From Tetraselmis striata (Eukaryota; Chlorophyta; Chlorodendrophyceae; Chlorodendrales; Chlorodendraceae): 64,000 nt of DNA. How positions within the stretch are numbered: position 1 is the first letter of the stretch; every line of letters starts with the position of its first letter. The position numbers were made by a program, and so were the translations under genes. The notes below the pieces were generated by a model. It had not been told where the DNA came from, did no database searches, and worked only from the letters and a program-made list of their open reading frames with translations. The stretch lies in contig VCJN01001366.1 of assembly GCA_006384855.1 (NCBI GenBank), positions 1 to 64,000 of the forward strand, in the 5' to 3' direction. Positions 1 to 12,700 of this stretch are shown piece after piece.

Positions 1-545
1 GTTTTTGGATAATATCATACATACTAACGCGTAGGTGGCAACGAATCGAAACGGCGGTGCGTACCCTGGCCGTGTTCGATTTGCCACCCTCAGGCGTTTC
101 CTAATTATGTTTACATGTAGTCCATTATTCTCATGTTCTAAATAATATTATGGCTACAGTTTCAATATAAAGAAATGTTTAAACGCAGTACTAAGGATTG
201 TGTGATCTTCACATCATGCATGGCTACGGCGGATAGTACGTATACCGGAAAACCACCTACTGGTATGATTGCTGCGCTACCTAGTGATTACTGGTACCCG
301 TGCGGATATCGGTACTGGTCTGCAAGAATCATTATATTACTCGTAAACAAGGATCTGTCAAAATATCCAATCGCTATTAAATGTGCGGTACGCAACCGAA
401 AGGTGCAGATAACAAACGCTAATCAGTCCATGCTGAATGGGCAATACAAACTAAAAAATGTACTTAGTGCTATTTGAAATCGATTCGCAGATGTATCTGT
501 GTGTTTACTTCCAAGAAAAGGCCAAGTCATCAACCATTTTTTATT
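1..545 (+). repeat. AT-rich dispersed repeat, copy A
   Basis: First of six copies of a repeat. The left end carries a segment like cggtgcctggccgtg followed by tttgccaccc and agcgttt (here near 50-105). The middle is AT-rich with a shared segment around actaaggattatgtg. The right end reads gggcaatacaaa, then a tcgattcgcaa-like box, then a T/C-rich tail. The other copies are near 3064-3700, 7558-8125, 8525-8830 (left part only), 35740-36505 and 37450-38055. No coding capacity or terminal inverted repeat was seen. Confidence 0.7.
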
Positions 546-712
546 CTATTCTATTCTGTTCTATTCTGTTCTGTTCTATTCTATTCTATTCTATTCTATT
601 CTATTCTATTCTATTCTATTCGATTCGATTCGATTCGATTCGATTCGATTCTATTCTATTCTATTCTATTCTAGTCTTGGCTAGTCTTGGCTAGTCTAGT
701 CTAGTGATGCGT
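538..712 (+). repeat. TTCTA/TTCGA pentanucleotide microsatellite
   Basis: Roughly 30 tandem pentamers, mostly ttcta with interspersed ttctg and ttcga variants, ending in a few tagtc/ttggc variants. It begins exactly where the T/C-rich right tail of AT-rich repeat copy A ends, so it may be an expansion of that tail. Open frames through it (poly FYSIL) are artefacts of the repeat. Confidence 0.9.
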
Positions 713-757
713 CCGTGATGATGCGGCCAATCGATTCCGCTAAGAGCTAACATTGCA

Positions 758-3700
758 ATGATGCTGCGGTACGACGGCTGCCAGGCCGGCGCAGTCAACA
801 TGCCAGGGGCTGATGAGGCTGAGGACTCACCCACCCGCCCCGGCGACGACTCTCCTGCTACATGCCTCCGCAGCACCGCCGGGCCCATCCGCATGTTCCT
901 GGATGTCGGCAATGCCGCGCCCTATTTCCATGCCCTTCCACTCACAGGGGCATCCCTCGGGGAGGCGCAGCGCCACTCCTCGCTGAGCTACCGGCTGGAG
1001 CGGCTCAGGCCAGATTACGGCTCCGGCGGGACCAAACCGTAAGCGGCCGCATCCACATGCGGTTTGTGGCACCTTCCCGCCCGCGAAGTACCCCGCGCAA
1101 ACGACATTTAATTTTCTTCATTTTCGAAACATCTCCACTATTGAGCAAAGACGTTTTTCTTCGAGAAACTCGCCACACCGCAAGACGACCCTTGACTACG
1201 TCGTTGGCGTTCGAAGCTTGCCGCTGAGATTTCCCGCCGGACTCCCGCAGAAGCCCGGCCCGCGCGCAAAATGTGGGATGATGCATGTGGGGGGTCTGAA
1301 ACACACAGTATGTGCGCGAATCACTTGCGAAATGTCACTTCCCATTGCTGGTATGATTCGGCTCCATTCCACGCAAAGTTGATGGCATATCCGTCCGTTG
1401 ACCGGGTCAACTATCGAATGTCGTTTCTGCGCCGCCCATGAGCTTCCGACCACATGCCATGGGCACCGGATGCCATCCCCTTGCAACGCCCTGCACCAGC
1501 ATTGCTGTGCGCCATGTTGCCGTTGGAATCGGCTACTTTGTGAAGGAGTAGCGCCAAGGTGTTTCAGAGTCCCACTGCCGCGCGTGTTCTGTGCGCGCCA
1601 TCGCAGGCCCGTGTACCAGCTGCATCACAAGATGGCCGGAGCGAGGGCATGGACCCTGGCCCTCGAGTTTGAGGACGTGCCGCGGCCGCGGGCCTTCTTT
1701 CTGCCTATGATCCGGGTGCGGCATGGGCCGGCGTAGTGTTGCCGTAGTACAGACAGGGGAGGGGGGGGGGGGGGACTTTAGGTTGGGGCAGTTTCAGTAG
1801 TATGGGAGGCCTGCGGTACCTAGGCTCGTCGAACGGAAACGATAGACGATATTTGACCAACCGGTCGTAGGACGGAGAAACCGAACGGTTATAGCGTGGG
1901 ATAAAGTCCAATCTTACGAGAAGCATGCGAAGCAACATTTCGCTAGTTACTCGTGCGCATACCGAATGTTTCGGACCACCCCACATGCACAGCATGCATC
2001 CCCCCACATTGCGTGTGCGCCGAGCTTCTCCGGGAATGCTTGGTGGGCAAGCCTCGTATGCCACCGATGTGGTCAAGGATTGTCTCGAGGTGCTTCGAGT
2101 TTCTCGAAGGAATATGTCGAAGTTTTCGCACCATGCTGGTGGCGGTGATTCGAAAATAAAACGGAAATAATGTCGGTTCCGCACCGGGGAGCGTACCCCG
2201 GGCTGGGATTGCCAGGCGGTGGCTGCCCTAGCAGTCAGTGACTTTGAGCAAGAAGAAACCCCATCGCAATAAAAGACTCAATGTCCTGGTGGATTCGCAG
2301 GAGTCTCGCACGCAACCGGGGCGGCACAACCCCTTCCTGCAGTCCCTCCGCATTTGCGCCTTCCCAGGCGGCGAGAAAGTGGCCATCCGGGGCGCGCAGC
2401 TGGTGCAGGGCGGCAAGCGGGCGTGGATCCCCACGGAGCGTGCGATGACGGCGCTGGTGGCGCGACACTTCCCGCCGGCTTCCTTCCACTCCTCCGCCCG
2501 TCGCTCGGCGCATTGCGCGCGGGCGACTCTCCCCTGTTTCCCGCCGGGCCGGCCGGGCGCGGTATTTGCGCTCATCGCCACGTGCGGCCGGCTCGGCCTG
2601 TTGCTTGGGCGCAGCCTGCCCTCGGCGCTGAAGCAGACGCAGCCGCCGCGGCACGTGGTGGTGGTGATGGACTGCGACGTCGGACGGGAGGAGCTGGAGC
2701 AGCGTCTCGCCTCTGCGGGTCTGGTGAAGCGGGACCCCGCTGACGGCACATGGACCTGGCAGCTCGGGCGTGTCCCGGGCGGCGCCGGGAGCAAACGGGA
2801 CGACCACGTAGTGCCCGTATCGTTTGTCAACAATTCGCGCACCATGCGCAGCGCCAGCGGGGCGTGGAACGCGGGGCTGCACGTCATCCGAGGCCTCACC
2901 ACAGAGGCTGAAGGTGCATGGGTCGCCATCCTGGACGACGACGACTCCTGGGAGGATTGCCACCTGGAAGCATGCGCGGACGCACTGCAGCAACACGGCT
3001 CCCGTTGCGGCAGCGCTGAGGTAGGAGTCGTTATAGCGGGAGATGGGGCCCTAAAACCCAAAAACGTGGCAACCAATTTTCAACTGCGGTGCCTGGCCGT
3101 GATTTGCCACCCTTCTAGCGTTTTTCTATTTTATCCTGCTGCATTCTGGTATTATTCTGCTGTCTACTAATTGTCATTTGCGAAAGTTACATCGTAATAT
3201 ACTGTATAAACGCGCTAATAATAAGGCTGACGTAATCCTTCATGTCCAGTACACTTGATAGCACACGCGGCGTTTGTAATTCTAACCCGTACACAACGCA
3301 CTGTCACTGGAATCCTTCCCCGTACCCGTATTCATAAACATATTTTATGCGTGAAGTCAAACCGCAGACTAAGGATCACGTGACGCGGACGATTACCTAT
3401 CAAAATCGCAGTCGTAGTCGTTAACTGTAATGACTGGAATTGTCTTATGATCGCTGCGCATCGGTGGGCCTTCCTCTATGGCTGTCTAATTTCAAACAAT
3501 GCACGTATACTTTCCTGAATAAATGGGCAAGATTACAAAGTCAAACATTGTCCTAATAAGTGTTTCCGAAATCAACTCGCAATGCGACTGAGGAAGATCT
3601 GTCAGTACATTTCTTTCAAGTACCAAATTATCAAAGCATTTTCTATTTTATTTTACTTTCTAATCTATTTCTAATTGGCCAACCTCCAACCTAATATACT

Positions 3701-6700
3701 GCTTGGTTTGTTATTATATCTTGGTTTAGGGTCTATGAACCTCAAACATAGACCCTGTCAAACTCTTTAACAAACCCAAACCCCTTTTTTATGTTTCCGC
3801 ATGTTTGTGCAGCGACTCGCCTCAAAAGAATAACAGTGTGCTTGCGCTGGCAGCACGCGCGAGTCACGCATGTGCACATGGTGGTCTGCGGGCTCCGCCG
3901 CCTCGACGGCGAAGGCGGAGAGGAGCTGCAGCCAAGCCCCGCCGCGCTGGACGATTTGCGCAGCGGCGCGGTGTCCCTGTCCGCCGCCGACTTCCTGGTG
4001 GGCAACCCCGGCGTGCAGGGGAGCAACATGTACGTGCGCTTGGATGCCCTCATGGCCGCCGGCTGCTTTGATGAGGCGCTCCGGGCGGGGACGGACCGCG
4101 ACCTCCTCATCCGCCTCCTGGACCTGCCTTGGTTCACCATCGCCTACGGCTCCTCCCACACTGTGCGGCACTACGCGGAGGCGGGGCGGCCGCGCTTGTC
4201 ATCGCCAGGTTGGGGCGTCGCAGGGCACACGTCATGCCGTGTGACGTCCACCATGCCATAATGCCGTCAACAATGACCCCCACAGCGCCCATCGATCCCT
4301 AAATGTTTCCGCTATGAACCGCACACTATAATAAATGCAATGCGCAGCATATATTCATTATTTATCTTATTTAGTATTTATGTATACTATCTATTTACTC
4401 TGGCTAGCTTCTTGTGCTCAAAGGGCCCACCTGAAGGGGTGTGCGCGATAAACATTATGCCCTTGTGGCACCTACCAACACGGCAACGTGGGGGTTGCCT
4501 ACATGCCCGTATTGGCCTAGCAATCAGTGCTGTTTATTCGCGGAGCGCGTCAGTGCTGATTGTTTGTCGTGTCGCTCTGGTCGCCTAACTACGTGACTCC
4601 GTTTAGCCGCTCAGGTGTCGTGCGCATGTCGCACCGCTGCTCGGGGGTGATCAGCCGCACGTACACCGCCAAGTGATCTCTGATGCCCGGCCTGTGGTAC
4701 CTAGCTTACGGTACGGAAACAGCATTCGATACTTGAACCGGTAAACGGACGGATACAGCGCAAAGTTAGCGCGCAATTAAGTCGACATATACAAGCCGCA
4801 TGCGAAGCGGCATTTCGCGAGTGATTTGTGTGCGTACCCCACCTCTCGGACCGCCCCACATTCATCACCCCACATTAGCGTGCAGGGGTTGGGCTCCTCC
4901 GGGACTACTCCTCGCCTCGCATGCCACCGACGTAGGTGGTCAAGGGTCGTCTTGAGGTGCTGCGAGTTTTCCTAACGGGAATGATGACATTGTCGTACGA
5001 TGGTGGCGATGTTTCGAAAATAATCGCGCCGAAAATAATGTCGTTTGCGGGGAGGACTGCGTGCGCGGGAAGGTGCAACAGGCCGCCCGGCAGCAGCAGC
5101 ATCAGCAGCAGCAGCCCCACCCCGCCTGGCAATGCGGCAATCAGTGTAACCCACCTCCCCTCGGCGGCGGCTGTGGTTGCAGGGGTCGCCAAGCACGACG
5201 CGCTCCACGCCTTTTGGCGGAAGTACTCCCCCAGGATGTCGGCGGAGCAGCAGAGGCGACACGTGCAGCGCTGCGGCGCCCTGTTTGGCTGGACACCGCC
5301 GGCGGAGGGCAGCGGCAGCGGCAGCAGCGGCAGCCAGGCGCACCAGGCTGCCGCGCCGCACAGTGGCGGCTCCCGCGCACCGCTTAGACTGGCGTCCAGC
5401 CCGGAGCCGTGTGCCGTGCTCGTCGGCGCCATTGCGACGGGCAGCCCTGCCACGCTGCTTCAGTCCCTCTGTCGGCTGCAGGAGGCGGAGGAGGTGGAGT
5501 ACATGGACGTGCTCCTGCTTGACAACGGAGGAGGCGGCGGTGGGGCGGCGGGGGCGGCGGTGGGGAATGGGCTCCGGTGCGTGGTCATCTCCGAGGCGCA
5601 GGTGAGGGCAGACGCGCGCGCGGGGCTGTTCGGCGCCGCGGTGGGGGCGGCCGCCATCCTCGCACCGCCGCGGCCGACGGCCGTGAACCGCACCATCCTG
5701 CAGCTATACCTGTACCACCACGCCAAGCTGCAGGGGCTGGAGAAGCATGACCGGTGAGTGCGGCACTGCAGACCGCGGTTATTACCCACAGGGGCACGGC
5801 AAGGCGTTATTCCCTGAAACACCGATATCGCACTTTCCTCGTACACGCCCCAAAGCGTCTTTAGTACTTAGTCCATTACATCGCGCACTATATCACATTT
5901 GAGTGCAAAAACAACACTTCGCGGCGGCAGACCTCTTAGGCATCCCCGAAGTAGGGCGGGAGTTAAAGGGGGCATTTGTGTCGGGTAAGATCGGCCCGGG
6001 AACCCCCTCCGGTTTCCTTTTGAGTATTGATACATCGCAAATAGTATGTTACGCAGTACATCTGCTGGGAATCGAAACCGGAAGACCGTCGAACACCGGG
6101 CGACAGTTCTGAAAACGGTATTCCATAGAACTGATCACCGGCTTTAGAGGTCCATCGTGCCGCTTTACTGTTTTCGATGTAATTCGGTGTAGTGCGTACA
6201 TTGGTATATTATTGAGTACTGTCATATAAACATGACTCATACGGTTTTGGCCGGCCGGGAACGTCGCCACGGTTGCCGACGCAGGAAGAAGAACACTTCT
6301 GTGAATAAGAACATATGCCCTGCGCTGCGAGAGGTCAACTGCAGACGAAACCGCAGCGGTGTATTATAGCAAATTTTCTTATGTGTTGCATTCAGCAAGT
6401 TCACTCTGAAGCTTTCGCAAGGAACGTTTGCTTCGCCGAAGAATGCCGGGTCAGGTTAGAAGTTTTGAAAACCAAGAATTTGCAGGCACACCAGCCCGCG
6501 AGAGGGGGGAGGGGGGCTGGGGTGCGCTTGATGGAGCGTGCCACAGCAAAGGAGAGTGGGCCGGGCGTCCGCCGTGAAGGCAGGTGGTCATCGCCGCCCG
6601 GCCCCGCGTAAACATAGGCCGCGCAGGAGTACACATTATGGCGGCACCCGGCCGGGTCAGCTCTTGAAATAAACGGGTAGAAACCCCAATTATAAAGTAG

Positions 6701-9700
6701 TTTAGAACATTAGACTATCGATTCCTAGTTCTTGTTATAAGGTGCATCGGCCCATGTAGTGCGCCGGTGCGCGCTGACTACTAGGACGCTGTTGATATGC
6801 CGGTGGCGGCGGCAGGTGGATGGTGTGGATCCTGGATGAGGACAAGGACACCACCTCCGCGGTGGTGGACGGCGGCAACGGGTGGCTGGAGGAGCGCGCG
6901 ACGGAGAACATCCTCACGGCGGCGCACCTTGTCCACGAGCGAAGCGGCGCAGACATTGTGCTGGGGCGAGACACCGGGGCGGCCCCGCTGCCGGCGCTGT
7001 GCACCCTGCGCACCCAGCTTGTCGACCTGCTCGCGAACCTGCACATGCTGGCGCGGCTGTCCCCGCGCGACGCCGTGCCGTGTCGGAGTCGCGACAATGC
7101 CGAGGCCGCGCGGCGCCATGCGGACGACTTTTACCACGACCTCGCGTGCTGCGGGCTGTTGGAGTCGCCGTTCTGGATGCAGCCCGAGCGCGCGGACGGC
7201 GGCGAGGCAGCGGCGCAGATGTTTGACAGAATCGCGCACGGCTGCGACGCCATGCTGGGCGGGCGGCAGCTCTTCCGGCCGTTGTTTGCGACGGAGCCCA
7301 AGGACATTAATGACATCCTCCGCGCCACGGCCCCGTCTGTGCGCCGGGGAGGCAACACCTTTGTCTTTGCCCTGGACGCGCTGCTGGTTCCCAACATGCT
7401 GGCGCCCCACCGGACTACGTGCTGCCGGAGGTCCGACTTCATTTGGTGCATGCTCAACGTGCGCCGGGGCAGGTAATGCTTTATCAACAAAACTCCAAGC
7501 CGTAGCTGTAGTGCCAACGGCATGTTCTCCACATCATTATTGCTGGTAGCGCTTAGGTGATGGCAAATAGTTTTAAACGACAGGGCCTGGCAGTCTCTAA
7601 TTTGCCACCCTTCTAGCGTTTTACTAATTCTATTATATTCCGTGGTTGTTTTTTTAATTATTATTGTTGTAATAATTTCATCTGAGTAGATCATTTAGAC
7701 GCAATACTAAGGATTATGTGGTTATTCAAAATGTCTGCAATGCTTGATTACAAGCACGTGCACACGCGTTATATACGTGTTGATTTTACCCGGTACCGGC
7801 ACGGCAAGGTTTATGCCCGTGGTACTAGTAAGGGTTACGACAATATGATAATATGGATATTACCTGCACCTAAGAACGCGTAGTAGTATTGCTACCGTAT
7901 CCCAATCGCTACTGTGCATCGGTATGCATTCATGCATCGCTATATATAGTTTCAAATAATGCACGTATACATGGGCAATACAAACTGAAACCGTGTTCTT
8001 AGTGCTTTCCGAAATCAACTCGCAATATGACTAATATGTAGCTTTTCGATCTCTTTCAAGAACTTCAAATTATCAACACATTTTCTATTTTTATTCTATT
8101 TCTAATTCCCGAACCTCCATCCTGATACCCTTACACTGGTGAGTCGGGAGTGCTGCATTATAAGCTCTTATGATGTTCGCCCGAAGCCATCGCCCTCTGA
8201 CCGCAGCACGTGCGCTATGCCACCGGATCATCAGGAAGGTGGTCGCCTCCCCCCACCTGGCCGTCCAGCATGTGCGCAACGCCCCGGGGGACCTCAGCGC
8301 GGAGTGGGCGCGCCTGCAGGGCGACGTCGCGGGGTTTGCCACCTACTGTGCGTTGGACGCCACCGTTGGCGGCACGCCGGGCCGGCGCTGGGAGGACGGC
8401 GACGATGCCACGCTTGAGGGGGCCTTTGCCCAGAGGTGCGCCTGCTAGCGCACCGCCCACAGTGCCCATAATGCTGCTGGTGGTTGGCACAGCAGTAGGT
8501 TATTCAATACATGGTACTAGCGCGTCAGGCGGCAAGTAAGTTATACACGGCGGTGCCTGGCCGTGTTAAAATTTCCACCCTTCCGGCGTTTTTTCAATTT
8601 GTATTCTATTCCGGTATTCCGTATTCTTTTATTCCTACTATTGCTGAAGTTCCATCGCAGTAGACTGCGTATACGCGGCACTAAGGATTATGTGGTGGTT
8701 CGTGTCTACACATATTATGCGATGGTTCATGTGCACAGTTGATATTGATTTATACACTATCTACAATTCTTACTAGTATATGTGTGTTGCTTGTTTACAC
8801 GTTAATTTATACCGTACACCGGAACTAGTACCGGCACCAGACTACGACCAGTACGCTGGTCGGATGCCCACTGCCCTACTTATTAGACATGCCGCATTGC
8901 ACCAGGGCGGCGCTACATGGGCAGGTATTTCCCACTTGTCTCAAAATACAGGTGCCGGCAGCCTAGGTCCGAGTGGTGCGCCATCACATTCAAGAAACGG
9001 GCCCGAAAGCGTCGTTGTTCCGCCACGCGTAGTATGGCCCAGTGACAGCATGTCCACGTCGGCAATCCTGCTACTAATTGCGAAAAAGAACTACGGGTGT
9101 CAGCACACCTGCACGAAGCCTGATAGCATGAGCCTCAATTTGGGCTTGAATTCAATCTATGAGAACAATTGCTACAATTCCGTCTGCGTTTACCATTCAC
9201 ACAGGCACGGCATACTCTTATTTGCCGTGTCCGGTGGAACCTAGCTCACGGCGCAGAAACGACATTCGATATTTGACCCGGTCAACGGACGGATATACCG
9301 TAGACTTTGCGCGGAATTGTGTCGAATCGTACCAGCAAAATTGGGAAGTGACATTTCGCGAGCGATTCGTGCATGTACCGCATGTTTCGGAGCACCCCAC
9401 AATGTGCGCGCGGTAGGCTCCCCCGAGAATGGTCTGCCACAGCGGTTCCAGGGGGGCACAGGCAATCCTAAAGGCCGTGTAGTAGGCGTGAGCACAATCC
9501 AACATGAATCAAACTTCCGGGGGGGGGGGGGGGGGGGGTAAATAGTGGATTAAGACTCGAACGAGGAGTATACCACATGCCTCGTTGTCTGTCCGCTCGG
9601 TAGAGCGGTGGTCTCCCACTCAGGAGGTCCTGGATCGATTCCCGGCTCTGTCAGCTCAGGGCAATGTCGACCGGGCCCGTGTTCCGGGTTCCGGTTGATG

Positions 9701-12700
9701 CATTAGCACTTCGGGGTTCGAATGAGGCAACGGTCTAAGGGCTATGCCAGACCTACGACTGCAGTTGGCGCACGAGGTCAATCACTGGGGCGGCTTGGGC
9801 CGGGAACCCGGGGCGAACTTTACTTTTATTTTTACCACGTGATCTATCCACATGATTGTGACGAGTGCCGTTGTATGTTACGCTGCAGCGCTGACAATAT
9901 CATGTTATCCGCGACACACCGTGGCATCGATGGATATATATATATATATATGATACCATTGTCCGTGGCTACGAGTGCTTTGCCATGGGCGCGTGAGACG
10001 CGCCGCGTGTACGAGACTGTACGGGCCCTAACCACGTTACCGCAAGAAGATGTGCGGCGCGCACGCGCAGCGTATGGGCACGCCCATGAGATCTTCGAGT
10101 TACTTACGGTCAGTAATGCTACGACCACCGCTGCATCGGATCCAGCAGCTGGTACTACGACCCGTACGGGTACGAGCACTAGCGGAGGATTGCGCGTCAC
10201 CACATCTCCTTTTACGGCCACTCCTCTTGGAGTTGGTACTGGTGAGGCCGCCTCTGCTGCCCAGCAATTGCTTCCTATCGGTGGTACGAGTACTGCCAAT
10301 ACCGTTACTACATGCGCTTTTGTAGCTCTGAAGATACCGTCGCCGGGCGAATTAGTGGCACCCCCTCCGTCAGCAGCCACTGTTTCCCTCCCAGAATCGC
10401 TGCCAGGTTCCACTGCTCCGCCCTCGGGTACGGGTTCGGGTGCGACCTCCGATGATCAACCCACGACCATGGTTGTCCAACGCCACCTCAGCCGTGCGAT
10501 TCGCTTGCGTGACTTCGTGGCCCTCGATCTCAGCTTCCAACGTACTGGTGCAGCGGCCTCGCGACTTGATACCCTGCGCCTGTACAGCGCGTGCGGGCCG
10601 GGCTCCCTATCGCTTTTCCAGTCGGATCACGAGTCCGCCCGCAAGATTCCCCATGCTGCTTATGCGGCCGCCGCTGCGCGGGTACTGGGCCTTTGCCCGC
10701 GCGGAGGTTCCGCGCTTGTCACTTGCCCTGGCCCAACGTGTGGTATTGATCCCTTATGGCTTCGCTCTACGGATGGCTCGAACCGGAGCGCTACGGATTT
10801 CATCGTGGATCATCTACCCATATGCCCCGTAGCGAACTACAAGCACCGCATGCATACCGCTTTGAAGAATCTGTGGGCATCTGTGGCAATTGATGCGGGG
10901 GCGGTGCTTGACCGGGACCGCTCGGGAGCCGGCGACTTGACCCTTGAGACGAGTGGGCTGCGCCCAACGGACCGCTCGCGGCCGTCGGACCTGACGCTGG
11001 CGGGGTGGGGAGGGGCAGCGTGCGATTACATGATCGACTTCGCGTGCGTGTCCTCCACGACCCCCACTTGGAGCAACGACCCCCGCTGGTGCATCCCGGG
11101 AATCGCGGCGACCGAGGCGGAGCATGCTAAGTTGGCAGCGGACCGGGCGTCTTCCGCCCCAGTGCAGGGTGTTCACCGGTACTACCCTTTTGTGGTTGAG
11201 GACCGCGGCCGACTCGGGAAGTCCGCTTTGACTGTGGTCTACATCTTTGCGGTGCTGTTGGCTGTGCGCAACTTCCCTGGCGGTCCTTCCGCCCCGACCT
11301 CTTGCTTTCTTCGTGGTCAATCCGTTCAGGCACTTCGAAACTTTGTCGCCGGCCAACCTGCTGAGTTCCGCCGTCACCTGTCGCGCACACGGCGGGGGCT
11401 GTTGCAGCGGGTCTCGGCTTGCGTGCATGGTACCCTGGGCGGCATCCTCTCTGCCGGTGTGCAGATGGCCAAGTCTGATGCGTGTGCTCGTGCCCACTCT
11501 GCGTCTTCTCATGTTACTGCTTCCACCCCGCAGTCGCTGTAGAGGACCTTTCTGATTGCCTTTTATTTTGGTGATTTCCGATATCGCCTTCTGCTGATAC
11601 CATTGTATACATCGTCTGGTATAATCGCTTTGCTCACGGTGACCAGACACCTCTAAGTATTGCAGCACTGTCGCCGCGACAAAGTGCGACAAACCGTCGT
11701 GATCGGCGGGCAAGCCTCGTATGCCACCGACGTGGTGAACCATCGCCGCGAGGTGCGGCGAGTTTAGCGGAGGAAAACGATGAGATCTTTGCACAATGCT
11801 GGCGATGTTACGAAATGAAACGGAGATGTCGTTTGCGCGCCCGTTCCCATGCCCGGGGGCATACCATGACAGGCTCGCAGTATCGATCACCGTGTTGGCG
11901 CCGGCTGGGAAGAGTAGTTGTTATTGGTAGGTAATTACTGAAGCTGAGATTGACAGCCGTTGTGCCGCGCCAAGGTTCCGCGAGGCGTTCGAGGCGCGCG
12001 CGGTGCGGTTCGACTTCTCGCTGCATCGCATCCTGGGTTGCCTGGCGGCCGCACTCAACCTGCTGGAGGCGCCCAACACCTGGTGGGCTGACTCAGAGGC
12101 GCAGCGCCGGCTGTGCGCCGACCTGAGGCGCTGCCAGGAGGCACTCTCGGCCTACGCGCGCCACCCGCCGTGTCGCACAGCGCTCGCCACGCCGCCCCCC
12201 TGGCCATCTTCCGCGCGTTCCGGGAGCAGTCCCTATGCGCTCCGGCTGGTGCGGCCCGTGTCCCGGCAGCTGTGCCGGAAAGCTCCCGGGAGTTTCTCGG
12301 CAGCGTGAGGGTCGACCTGGCGCGTTGCACGCTGCGCTGGCTGACGGGCCGCGGCGGGCCAGACCAAGCGTGCGAGCTCCTGGGTTGCGGCAGCGAAGGT
12401 GTCGTGTTCCGGCTGCCATCGCCCCTGTCTTCACGGGCCGCGGTGGGAAAGGTGATGGACCGCTTCCTTCTGCGGCAGGGCAGGCGCCACGTCCCCGTCC
12501 TCTGGGAGCTGCAGGCCCAGCGGGCGTCCTTCGCGAGCGTCTGTCCGCTGCGGCGCATATGTCGCGGCCGTGGAAGCACGGTGCTCGTCGCGGATTTCCA
12601 GCCGGGCGAGGTGCCGGCGCGTGGACTGGCGCCCTCGCTGGCCGTCGTGGCTGCAGCTGCTCCGCGAGTGCCGGGAGCGCAGGGTGGTGCTGACCAACTT

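Larger units (their letters stand above)
9429..11699 (+). mobile_element. Retroelement (LINE-like candidate, 5'-truncated) nested in a MITE
   Basis: The insertion contains a poly-G tract (9520-9538), a tRNA-like segment (9583-9655) and a long open frame (to 11542). Its 3' end, from ggccaagtctgatgcgtgtg to gatttccgatatcgcc, recurs at 44412-44520 and in part at 51430-51490, which marks it as a dispersed family. No reverse-transcriptase domain was recognised in the insert. Assignment to non-LTR elements is inference from the tail domain and the shared 3' end. Confidence 0.55.
9236..11840 (+). mobile_element. MITE, copy 4, split by a nested insertion
   Basis: The left half (9236-9428) begins ggaacctagctcacggcgca and ends ctcccccgagaatg. 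The right half (about 11700-11840) resumes with gggcaagcctcgtatgccac and ends aaatgtcgtttgcg-like sequence. Put end to end the halves cover the same 340 bp as copies 1-3, so the roughly 2.27 kb between them (9429-11699) was inserted into an existing MITE. The whole lies in the large intron of the giant gene. Confidence 0.75.

Noticed and set aside
458-694. FYSIL-repeat open frames
   Set aside because: They are translations of the pentamer microsatellite in three frames.
2228-3076. Two overlapping minus-strand frames of 253-282 codons
   Set aside because: Antisense of the first GT2 exon, whose LDDDDSW and related motifs are on the plus strand.
9583-9655. Functional tRNA gene
   Set aside because: Acceptor stem halves do not pair and the anticodon loop is atypical; kept only as a tRNA-like relic.
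10814-11890. 358-codon open frame on the minus strand
   Set aside because: Antisense of the retroelement ORF, which has the recognisable domain order.
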